From Dactylosporangium sp040605635 (GTDB lineage Bacteria; Actinomycetota; Actinomycetes; Mycobacteriales; Micromonosporaceae): 64,000 bases of DNA. Both the position numbers and the translations under genes were made by a program. Shown here one piece after another: positions 43,921 through 51,138 of this stretch (the first letter of the stretch is position 1; every line of letters starts with the position of its first letter). The stretch is from contig NZ_JBEXDG010000003.1 in assembly GCF_040605635.1 (NCBI RefSeq), positions 186,001-250,000 on the forward strand. The letters are read 5' to 3'. A model generated the notes under the pieces. The model was not told where the DNA came from, ran no database searches, and saw nothing but the letters and a program-made list of their open reading frames with translations.

Positions 43921-44996
43921 CCGCCGCTCTGGTGCTCCGCGCCGTGGACGGGCCCGTCCACGTCGAGGACGTCGCGCTGAACCCCGTCGGGCCTTCGCAG
44001 GTGCGGGTGCGGCTCGCCGCCGCCGGCGTCTGCCACTCCGACCTGTCCCTGGCCAACGGCACGCTCCGGCAGCCGTTCCCGGTCGTGCTCGGCCACGAGG
44101 GCGCCGGGGTGGTCGTCGAGACCGGGCCGGACGTCTCGGACGTCTCGGTCGGCGACCACGTGGTGCTGAACTGGTCGCCGCCGTGCCGGTCCTGCTGGTT
44201 CTGCGAGTCCGGCGAGCCGTACCTGTGCTCGCACGCGGACGACGCGCGTGGGGTGCCCTACGCCCGGGCCGCGGACGGCTCGGAGCTGTACGCGGGCCTC
44301 GGCACCGGCGCGTTCGCCACCGAGACCGTCGTCGGCGCCCACGCGTGCATTCCCGTGCCCGCCGACGTCCCCCTCGACGAGGCGGCCCTGCTCGGCTGCG
44401 CGGTCCTCACCGGCGTCGGGGCGGTGCTCAACGCCGCCCGCGTGGTCCCGGGCCAGTCCGTGGCCGTGATCGGCCTCGGCGGCGTCGGCCTCGCCGCGCT
44501 GCAGGGCGCCCGCATCGCCGGCGCGTCGACCGTCATCGCCGTCGACGCGTCACCGGCCAAGGAGGAGCTCGCACTGTCCCTCGGCGCGACCCACTTCCTC
44601 TCCCCCGGCCGGTCCCTGGCGAAGGAGGTCCGCGCGCTCACCTCCGGCCGCGGCGCCGACCACGCGATCGAGTGCGTCGGCCGGGCCACCACGATCAGGG
44701 CCGCGTGGTCCGTCACCCGCCGCGGCGGCCGGGCCACCGTCCTCGGGCTCGGCTCCACCACGGACGAGGTGACGTTCAACGCCCTGGAGGTGGCGTACTT
44801 CGCGCGCACGCTGCAGGGCTGCATGTACGGCAGCACCGACCCGGCCGTCGACGTGCCGGTCCTGCTGTCGCACTACCGCTCAGGCGCGCTGAACCTGTCC
44901 GCCCTCGTCACCGACCACATCTCCCTGGCCGAGGTGGGCGACGCCTTCACCCGCATGCGCGACGGCGTCGGCGCCCGCACCCTCGTCCACTTCTGA
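43917..44996 (+). CDS. Zinc-dependent alcohol dehydrogenase
   Basis: The 359-residue medium-chain dehydrogenase has the catalytic-zinc motif GVCHSDLSLANG and LGHEGAGVV, the structural-zinc cysteines in PPCRSCWFCESGEPYLC, and the Rossmann motif VIGLGGVGLAA. It likely oxidises a primary or secondary alcohol feeding the aldehyde dehydrogenase. The last 117 bases overlap, on the opposite strand, the extended C-terminus of the alpha/beta hydrolase frame. Confidence 0.94.
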   Translation: MTAALVLRAVDGPVHVEDVALNPVGPSQVRVRLAAAGVCHSDLSLANGTLRQPFPVVLGHEGAGVVVETGPDVSDVSVGDHVVLNWSPPCRSCWFCESGEPYLCSHADDARGVPYARAADGSELYAGLGTGAFATETVVGAHACIPVPADVPLDEAALLGCAVLTGVGAVLNAARVVPGQSVAVIGLGGVGLAALQGARIAGASTVIAVDASPAKEELALSLGATHFLSPGRSLAKEVRALTSGRGADHAIECVGRATTIRAAWSVTRRGGRATVLGLGSTTDEVTFNALEVAYFARTLQGCMYGSTDPAVDVPVLLSHYRSGALNLSALVTDHISLAEVGDAFTRMRDGVGARTLVHF

Positions 44997-45803
44997 CCGG
45001 CCCCCCACCGCCACCGCCGCTGCTGCCGCCGCCGTCGTCGTCGTCGTCCGCAGGATGACCGCGGCGACGAGGGCGGGGTCGTCGCTCATCGGGACGTGGC
45101 CGCAGCCGTCGAGCGTCACGTGGCGGGCGTCGGGGAGACGGTCGCGGGCGACGCCGGCCTGGACCGGCAGGAAGATCCGGTCGCGGGAGCCCCACGCGAT
45201 CGTGACCGGGACGCCGGGGCGGCTCGTGTACGCGTAGTCGCGGCCGTGCCGGGCGACGGCGGCGAAGCCTTTGCCGCCGCGCAGGGCCAGGGTGTCGGCG
45301 AGGGCGCGTTCGGCGGTGAGGACGCCGGGGTCGCGGACCAGCCAGCCGAAGGAGAATGCCCTGCCGAAGCCGGTGCGGTAGAAGACCTTCAGCAGCGGGG
45401 CCGGGGTGAAGGCGCCGGCGCGGTGGCCGCGCAGGATGCCCAGCGCCCGGCGCACCTGGGCGGGGGTGCAGAAGCCGGCCGGTGACAGGGCGGTCACCGA
45501 GCGGGCCTGACCGGCGGCGGCGAGCTCCAGGGCGATCGCGCCGCCGAGGCTGTTGCCGGCGACGTGCGGGCGGTCCAGCCCCGCCTCGGCGAAGAACCCG
45601 GCGAGCGCCTCGACGGCGCTGGGCATGCCACGGTTCTCGGCGGGCGCCGGGGAGCGGCCGAAGCCGGGCAGGTCGACGGCGATCACGTCGTGGTGCTCGG
45701 CGAGCAGGTCGATGACAGGTTCCCAGGCGCGCCAGTGGTGGCCGATGCCGTGGATGAGCACGAGCGGCTCCCCCGCGCCTTTCCGGACGGTATACAGGCT
45801 CAT
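44880..45803 (-). CDS. Alpha/beta hydrolase with anomalous C-terminal extension
   Basis: The 307-residue frame holds a normal alpha/beta hydrolase up to about residue 252: oxyanion HGIGHHW, nucleophile elbow GNSLGG (S85), acid in GSRDR (D208) and H236 in CGHVPMS. Then comes a run of threonines and alanines encoded by a GTC/GCC microsatellite (45003-45051), after which the frame reads antisense to the alcohol dehydrogenase for about 39 codons. The extension probably arose when the repeat displaced the original stop. In context it would hydrolyse the ester or lactone made by the monooxygenase. Confidence 0.85.
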   Translation of the reverse strand: MSLYTVRKGAGEPLVLIHGIGHHWRAWEPVIDLLAEHHDVIAVDLPGFGRSPAPAENRGMPSAVEALAGFFAEAGLDRPHVAGNSLGGAIALELAAAGQARSVTALSPAGFCTPAQVRRALGILRGHRAGAFTPAPLLKVFYRTGFGRAFSFGWLVRDPGVLTAERALADTLALRGGKGFAAVARHGRDYAYTSRPGVPVTIAWGSRDRIFLPVQAGVARDRLPDARHVTLDGCGHVPMSDDPALVAAVILRTTTTTAAAAAAVAVGGRSEVDEGAGADAVAHAGEGVAHLGQGDVVGDEGGQVQRA

Positions 45804-45874
45804 GCCGCCGCCTCGCTCCGCTCACCGGCGCCACGAGACACCAGAACACTCCGCCACAAGATTCGCTCGCTCAT
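45800..45874 (-). CDS. 24-codon micro-ORF bridging monooxygenase and hydrolase genes
   Basis: The frame MSERILWRSVLVSRG... ends ...GERSEAAA. Its ATG overlaps the monooxygenase TGA by four bases and its TGA overlaps the hydrolase ATG likewise. Sequence resemblance to the livG-livF bridge (19572-19664), especially the CGGAGCGAGGCGG-type end, suggests both are copies of one small repeated element that keeps ribosomes moving between cistrons. A functional peptide is not indicated. Confidence 0.5.
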   Translation of the reverse strand: MSERILWRSVLVSRGAGERSEAAA

Positions 45875-47313
45875 GCGGTCACCTCGTACGCGTGGGGGTC
45901 GAAGCGCCGCATCCGCCGGCGGAAGCGCCAGGTCGACCCGGGCCACAGGGTCGAGTTGCGGCCGGTCGCGTCGATGTACCAGCTGCTGCAGCCGCCGGTC
46001 GCCCAGACGGTCCTGGCCATGCGGCGGTCGACGGCGGCCGCGAACGCCCGCTGCGCCTCGGCCCGCGGCTCGACGCTGCGGGCGCGTTCCAGGGTCCGCA
46101 GGGCGCCGAGGACGTATTCGACCTGCGCCTCGATCATCAGCACGACCGAGTTGTGGCCGAGGCCGGTGTTGGGGCCGAGCAGCAGGAACAGGTTGGGGAA
46201 GCCGGCGACGGTCGTGCCGCGGTACGCCCGCGGGCTGCCCTGCCACACCTCGGCGAGGCTGCGGCCGTCGCGGCCGCGGACGCGTTCGGAGATCGGCAGG
46301 TCGGTGACGTGGAACCCGGTGCCGAAGATGATGGTGTCGGCCTCGTGCTCGACACCGTCGCGGGTGACGATCCCCTGTGGACGGACCTCGGCGATCGCGG
46401 CGGTCACCACGTCGACGTTGTCCCTGGTCAGCGCCGGATAGTAGGTGTCGGACCGCAGGACGCGCTTGCAGCCCATCGCGTAGTGCGGGGTCAGTCGCGC
46501 GCGCAGCCCCGGGTCGGCGACGGCGGACCGCAGGTTGCGCAGCGCGATCCGTTGCGCCAGCCGCATCACGGACGGGCGCAGGAAGCCGATGACCGTGGAC
46601 TCGATCGCCCAGTAGACGATCGTGCGCATCGCCCGCTGCGCGCCCGGGATCCGCCGGTACAGACGGTGCTCCCAGTCCCTCAGGGGCCGCTCGTTGCGGG
46701 GCATGACCCACGCGGCGGTGCGCTGGAAGAGGGTCAGCCGGGCGACGGACGGCTGGATCGCCGGCACGAACTGGATCGCCGACGCGCCGGTGCCGATGAC
46801 GGCGACCTTGCGGCCGGTCAGGTCGAGGCCATGGTCCCAGCGCGAGGAGTGGAACGTCTCGCCGCGGAACGTCTCCAGGCCGGCGAGCTTCGGGATGACC
46901 GGCTCGTTGAGCGGGCCACCGGCGCTGATCAGGACGTCGGCGGTCCACTCGCCGCAGGACGTCTCGATCCGCCAGTGCCCGGCGCGCTCGTCCCAGCACG
47001 CGAGCCGCACGTCGGTGTCGAAGCTGATGCGCGGGCGCAGGTCGAACCGGTCCGCGCAGCGGCGCAGGTACTGCCAGATCTCCGGCTGCGGCGAGTAGGT
47101 GCTGCTCCAGCCGGGGTTGAGCGCGAAGGAGAACGAGTAGACGTGCGAGGGGACGTCGCAGGCGCAGCCGGGATAGGAGTTGTCGCGCCAGGTGCCGCCG
47201 AGGTCGCCGGCCCGCTCGAAGACGACGAAGTCGTCGTGGCCGTGCTGCTTGAGCCGGATCGCGGCGCCCAGGCCACCGAAGCCCGCGCCGACGATCGCGA
47301 TCCTGACATGCAT
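45871..47313 (-). CDS. Flavin-containing Baeyer-Villiger-type monooxygenase
   Basis: The 480-residue protein has an N-terminal FAD Rossmann motif VGAGFGGLGAA, the Baeyer-Villiger fingerprint FRGETFHSSRWD and a second NADPH motif VIGTGASAIQF, then ATGGCSSWY near the C-terminus as in the phenylacetone/cyclohexanone-type group. It would insert oxygen next to a ketone to give an ester or lactone. The hydrolase gene follows via a micro-ORF. The ribosome site AGGGAGG lies within a long palindrome. Confidence 0.92.
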   Translation of the reverse strand: MHVRIAIVGAGFGGLGAAIRLKQHGHDDFVVFERAGDLGGTWRDNSYPGCACDVPSHVYSFSFALNPGWSSTYSPQPEIWQYLRRCADRFDLRPRISFDTDVRLACWDERAGHWRIETSCGEWTADVLISAGGPLNEPVIPKLAGLETFRGETFHSSRWDHGLDLTGRKVAVIGTGASAIQFVPAIQPSVARLTLFQRTAAWVMPRNERPLRDWEHRLYRRIPGAQRAMRTIVYWAIESTVIGFLRPSVMRLAQRIALRNLRSAVADPGLRARLTPHYAMGCKRVLRSDTYYPALTRDNVDVVTAAIAEVRPQGIVTRDGVEHEADTIIFGTGFHVTDLPISERVRGRDGRSLAEVWQGSPRAYRGTTVAGFPNLFLLLGPNTGLGHNSVVLMIEAQVEYVLGALRTLERARSVEPRAEAQRAFAAAVDRRMARTVWATGGCSSWYIDATGRNSTLWPGSTWRFRRRMRRFDPHAYEVTA

Positions 47314-47315
47314 GC

Positions 47316-47349
47316 AGCCTCCCTGGTACCGACTGGTACCAGGGAGGCT
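47316..47349. promoter_or_regulatory. 15-bp palindrome overlapping the monooxygenase ribosome site
   Basis: AGCCTCCCTGGTACC (47316-47330), GACT, then its exact complement to 47349. On the minus strand the AGGGAGG ribosome site sits in one arm, two bases before the ATG. It can act as a DNA operator (two GGTACC centres) or as an RNA hairpin hiding the ribosome site. Confidence 0.7.
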
Positions 47350-47376
47350 ACCACCGGGTAGCTTGCCGTGGAAGCG

Positions 47377-48738
47377 TTACAGACCCAGCAGGCGGTCGAG
47401 GAAGTCGCGGTACTGGCGGACCGCCGCCCGCAGCCGCTCGGTGTCCTCGCCGCCCTCGGACTGCCAGGCGCTCAGCTGCGACCGCTGCGACTCGAGGGCG
47501 CCGGTGACGGTGGAGACCGCCTCGGCGACGAGCTGGTCGGCCTCGCCCGCGACGGACCGCGGGTCGTCGATGAACCGCAGCTGCAGCTCACGCCACCGCT
47601 CCCGCAGACCTTCGGCGGCGCCGTCGGCCCAGAGCGCGCCGACGGGCACCGGCTCGACCGCACCGGGCCGCAGGTCCTGCCCGGCTCCGGCGTCGGTGGT
47701 GCCGGTGCCGGCCGGCACGGGGACCGCGACGACGTCGCCGGCGTCGAGCGCTTCGCCGCCTTCCAGGGCCTCGCTAGCGGCGGGCTCGTCGGTCCCGGCG
47801 TACGCGCCGGTGGCGACGGGCTCGTCGGCCAGAACCGGCCCGGCGAGGGTGTCGTCCCGCCGCTCGTCCTCGGTGTCCGCGTCGGTGTCGTCGGCGACAT
47901 CGACATCCGCATCCGCGTCGGAGCCGCTGGTGGTGTCGGCGTACGTGGACGCGTCGCTGTCGGCGGGCGCGTCGTCGTCGGTGCGCGGGTCCGCGTCGTC
48001 GACGTGGGTGCCGGCCGCGTCGTCCGCAAGGACGGCGGTGCGGTCGTCCGCGTAGGCGTCGACGTGGTCGCCGGTGCGCGCGTCGGCCTCGACCGCGTCC
48101 GTGCCGGTGCGGTCGTCCGCATCGTCCACGAGGACGGCGGTGCGGTCGTCCGCATCGTCGTCGCGGTCGACGGCCGTGCCGGTGCCCGCCTGGTCCTCCG
48201 GCAGGGAGCCGGCCCGCAGCTGGGTCGCGTGGTCCGCGGCCCACGCACGGTCCTCGGCGTCCTCCTCGGCGGCGGCCTCGGCCTCGTCGCGTTCGTCGGT
48301 CCGCACCGTGTCGCGGTCGTCGTCGGAGTGCGCCGTCACGTCCCCGGGGACGAAGTCGGCGTCGCCGCGGGCCTCGTCCTCCTCGCGGGCGTCGAGCTCG
48401 CCGGCGTCATCCCCGGCGCGTTCGCCGGCGATGGCCCGGTCGTGGTCGACGACCTCGACGTCGTCGCGGTCGGCGATGCCGTCGTGGTCGGCGTCGGTCA
48501 GGGCGGACCCGGACGCGTACGTCCCGGCCGGGTACGTCTCGCCCTCCCGCACGTCGTCGGCGCGGTCGTCGCTGTCGTGCTCGTGGTCGGTGTGGGCGGT
48601 GCCCACGGCCGTGTCGTCAGTCCCGTCACCGTCCCGGTCGTCGGGCCGGTCGGCGATGTCCGCCCAGGCGCCGTCCTCGGCCGGGTGGCGGGGGGCGGGC
48701 ACGTGGCTCTCGTCGAGGTTGCCGCGTTGATCCTGCAT
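47377..48738 (-). CDS. Acidic Asp-rich protein with shared C-terminal helical domain (paralogue 1)
   Basis: The 453-residue protein is strongly acidic: residues 1-340 are dominated by Asp/Glu/Ala/Thr, with calcium-loop-like stretches (DADHDGIADRDD at about 82-93 and DDRDGDGTDD at 33-42) and repeated DDRTAVL-DDA units. The last ~78 residues (LRERWRELQLRFIDDP ... YRDFLDRLLGL) are a helical domain shared with the three genes upstream. No signal peptide is seen. The N-terminus is probably disordered and may bind cations. It is 21 bases downstream of paralogue 2. Confidence 0.75.
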   Translation of the reverse strand: MQDQRGNLDESHVPAPRHPAEDGAWADIADRPDDRDGDGTDDTAVGTAHTDHEHDSDDRADDVREGETYPAGTYASGSALTDADHDGIADRDDVEVVDHDRAIAGERAGDDAGELDAREEDEARGDADFVPGDVTAHSDDDRDTVRTDERDEAEAAAEEDAEDRAWAADHATQLRAGSLPEDQAGTGTAVDRDDDADDRTAVLVDDADDRTGTDAVEADARTGDHVDAYADDRTAVLADDAAGTHVDDADPRTDDDAPADSDASTYADTTSGSDADADVDVADDTDADTEDERRDDTLAGPVLADEPVATGAYAGTDEPAASEALEGGEALDAGDVVAVPVPAGTGTTDAGAGQDLRPGAVEPVPVGALWADGAAEGLRERWRELQLRFIDDPRSVAGEADQLVAEAVSTVTGALESQRSQLSAWQSEGGEDTERLRAAVRQYRDFLDRLLGL

Positions 48739-48759
48739 CGGAGGATTCCTTTCCCGGTC

Positions 48760-49566
48760 CTACGACCGGCGGCTGGTGTCGTGGGGGACGTCCTCGGGGT
48801 CGCGCTGCGCCGGGACGTCGGCGTCGTCCGCGTCGGTACGGGCGGCGGAGCGGCGAACCGCGTCGGCGTCATGACGGCCGCCGGCGTCGACCTCGGCCAC
48901 GGTGTCGGTGCCGGTGTCGGTGCCGGTGTCGGTGTCGGTGTCGGTCGAGGCCAGGGTGCCGGTGTCGGTGGTGGCCACGGTGTCGGTGGAGGAGGACACG
49001 GAGTCGGTGGAGGACGCGGTCGCGGCGCCGGGGGTGGCGTCGACGCCGAGCAGGTCGGAGAAGAGCGTGCGGTAGTGCACGACCGCCTGGCGCAGCTGCT
49101 CGGTCGTGGCCTCGCCGCTGTCGCTGAGCCGGCTGATCTCGTGCGCGTCGCGGTAGTGGCCGAGGGTCCGGGCGTGCTCCACGGACAGGTGCGCGACCTG
49201 CTCCTCGTATTCGCCGGTCGGGTAGCCGCGCTCGGCGATCAGCTCGGTGACCAGGGCGTCGGCGTCACGGACGGCGCCGGCCGGGTCGTCGAGGAACCGG
49301 GCCTGGATCTCGCTCCACGCGGCGGTGTACCGGGTGCGCGCCTCGGGGGTGAGGTCGCGCAGCTCCAGCTCGGCGTGGCGGCGTTCCCGCTCGCGGAGCT
49401 CACGTTCGACGGCGACGCGGCTGTCACCCTCGGCGACGGCCCGGTCGTACTCGGGGCCGAACCGGTGCTGCAGCGCCCGCCGCCGGGTGACGAACCAGAT
49501 GCCGTAACCGATCGCCGCGATCACCAGGAGCACAACGATCGTGATGAGAACTTGGGTGGTTGTCAT
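48760..49566 (-). CDS. Membrane-anchored protein with shared helical domain (paralogue 2)
   Basis: The 268-residue protein has an N-terminal membrane helix (about 5-26), a charged coiled-coil-like segment (DSRVAVERELRERERRHAELE), then the shared domain at about 80-174 (WSEIQARFLDDPAGAVRDADALV ... TTEQLRQAVVHYRTLFSDLLGV), here with an insert containing YPTGEYEEQVAHLSVEHARTL. The tail is Thr/Asp/Ser-rich. The domain should be cytosolic. The family is common as unannotated proteins in actinobacteria, as far as I recall; function unknown. Confidence 0.78.
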   Translation of the reverse strand: MTTTQVLITIVVLLVIAAIGYGIWFVTRRRALQHRFGPEYDRAVAEGDSRVAVERELRERERRHAELELRDLTPEARTRYTAAWSEIQARFLDDPAGAVRDADALVTELIAERGYPTGEYEEQVAHLSVEHARTLGHYRDAHEISRLSDSGEATTEQLRQAVVHYRTLFSDLLGVDATPGAATASSTDSVSSSTDTVATTDTGTLASTDTDTDTGTDTGTDTVAEVDAGGRHDADAVRRSAARTDADDADVPAQRDPEDVPHDTSRRS

Positions 49567-49680
49567 GGCGGTCCTCCTTCACAGGAGGTATGCCCGCCAG
49601 ACCGGCAGTATCAAACGAGAACGGTCATTCCGGACCGGTGCCGAGGTCGGCGACGGGTCCGGTGCCGACGGGGCCGCCCG

Positions 49681-50379
49681 TCACGAACCCACGAGGTGGT
49701 TCAGGAAGTCGCGGTACCCGTGGACCGCCGCCCGCAGCTGCTCGGTGTCGTCGCGGCCGCTGGCCCGCCACGTGCTGAGCTGGTCCTTGCGCGCGTTCAG
49801 CGACGCGGTCACCCCCGCGAGGGCGTCGTCGACGAGCCGCTCGGCCTCGCCGGCCGCGGTCTGCGGGTCGTCGACGAAGCGCAGCTGCAGCTCCTGCCAG
49901 CGGGCGCGCACCTCGTACGCGTGACCCTCCGACGTCAGCGAGGACGTCGCCGACGCGAAGTAGGTCCCGCCCGCCGGCACGGACGACATCGGTGACGGCA
50001 TCTGGGGCACGCCGGTCGCCGCGCCGTAGGCGGCGCCGTATGCCGCCTGCGCGGGCATCCCGTTGGGTGCCATCGCGTTGGGTGCCATGCCACCGGGTGC
50101 CATGCCATTGGGTGTCATCGCGTTGGGTGCCATCGCGTTGGGTGCCATGCCACCGGGTGCCATGCCGTTCGGCGACATCCCGTTGGCCGGCATCGTGCTG
50201 GCAGGCATCGCCGCGGGCATGGTTCCCGCGGCGGCCGGCGCCGGCGGGCGGGGCGCGGGCGGGGTCGACGAGGTGGCCGTCTCCTCCTCTTCCTCCTCCT
50301 TGCCGCCGCGCAGCAGGATCCAGCCGCCGACGGCCAGTGCCAGGACCACCAGACCGATCGTGATCGTCGTCGAGTTCAT
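49681..50379 (-). CDS. Membrane-anchored protein with Met/Pro/Asn repeats and shared helical domain (paralogue 3)
   Basis: The 232-residue protein has an N-terminal membrane helix (about 5-23), a Glu run, a Pro/Ala linker and a repeat region (residues about 54-110) of five-residue MAPNG/MAPNA/MAPGG units, encoded by 15-bp DNA repeats. The shared domain occupies about 157-231 (RARWQELQLRFVDDP ... TEQLRAAVHGYRDFLNHLVGS). The Met-rich linker could bind metal or simply be flexible. It starts 10 bases after paralogue 4 ends. Confidence 0.76.
   Translation of the reverse strand: MNSTTITIGLVVLALAVGGWILLRGGKEEEEEETATSSTPPAPRPPAPAAAGTMPAAMPASTMPANGMSPNGMAPGGMAPNAMAPNAMTPNGMAPGGMAPNAMAPNGMPAQAAYGAAYGAATGVPQMPSPMSSVPAGGTYFASATSSLTSEGHAYEVRARWQELQLRFVDDPQTAAGEAERLVDDALAGVTASLNARKDQLSTWRASGRDDTEQLRAAVHGYRDFLNHLVGS
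50050..50220. repeat. 15-bp coding repeats in paralogue 3
   Basis: Units of the form GGTGCCATCGCGTTG or GGTGCCATGCCACCG are repeated about nine times, with a higher-order period, encoding the MAPNG/MAPGG pentapeptides. Such arrays change copy number readily. Confidence 0.85.
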
Positions 50380-50389
50380 GGGGAACCCC

Positions 50390-50788
50390 CTACAGGCCGA
50401 GGATGCGGTCGAGGAACTCGCGGTAGTCGCGCAGCGAGGCGCGCAGGTTCTCGGTGTCGACGCCGCGGCTGGCCCGCTGCTGGTGCAGCTGGCTGCGCCG
50501 GGCGTCGAGGGAGGCGGTCAGGGACGCGACCGCCTCCTGGACGAGCCGTTCGGCCTCCCCCGCGACGAGGTGCGGGTCGTCGAGGAACTTCGCCTGGAGT
50601 TCCTGCCAGCGGCCGCGGATGCGCTGCCGGTCGCTGTCGTTCCACATGGACGCGAGGGTCGCGGCGGGAGTGCCGCCGGTGTTCGCCCGGAAGTTGATCT
50701 GCGGTGACAGGGGTGGCGCGGGCGCCGGCGGCTCGTCGTCAGGCTGAGCCGCCAGCTCCGGCACCGACTCGTCGGCTTCAGGTTGCAT
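50390..50788 (-). CDS. Soluble protein with shared helical domain (paralogue 4)
   Basis: The 132-residue protein has an acidic Pro-rich N-terminus (about 1-45) and the shared domain at about 57-132 (IRGRWQELQAKFLDDPHLVAGEAERLV ... DTENLRASLRDYREFLDRILGL). It has no membrane segment. It is the promoter-proximal gene of the four-gene group, with the next start 10 bases after its stop. It is the minimal form of the family and the best one for structural comparison. Confidence 0.78.
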   Translation of the reverse strand: MQPEADESVPELAAQPDDEPPAPAPPLSPQINFRANTGGTPAATLASMWNDSDRQRIRGRWQELQAKFLDDPHLVAGEAERLVQEAVASLTASLDARRSQLHQQRASRGVDTENLRASLRDYREFLDRILGL

Positions 50789-51138
50789 TGCGCGGTCCTA
50801 CCCAGGACCACGGAACAAAACCCCCTGGCTCCCCGGGCGAGGAACACGTCCGGCGCCGGGGCCGGACCGGGCGATGCCGGCGTTCAGGGCGACGATGTCA
50901 CCCGGTGAGCGGCGGAAGTCCACCCCGTACACCCTCCGGAGCGTCTCCGGTGCGGCCCCGTTCCGTCGTACATGTCGGACATTTTTGCCGTCGACGCGTG
51001 ACCCCCACCACCCTTGAGGGGTTTCGCAAGCCGACCGCAAGTGGCCGCCAAGTGGGGCCCGGCAGAGTGCTCAGCATGACGACGAAGCGCAGCATCTGGG
51101 CCGGACCGACCTTCACCTCCACCATCGACGCCGCTGTC
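50789..51138. other. Intergenic region upstream of the paralogue group
   Basis: About 350 bases without a supported gene between the start of paralogue 4 and the stop of the DUF89 gene. It should contain the promoter of the four-gene group; no clear -10/-35 pair, operator or terminator can be singled out. Confidence 0.5.
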
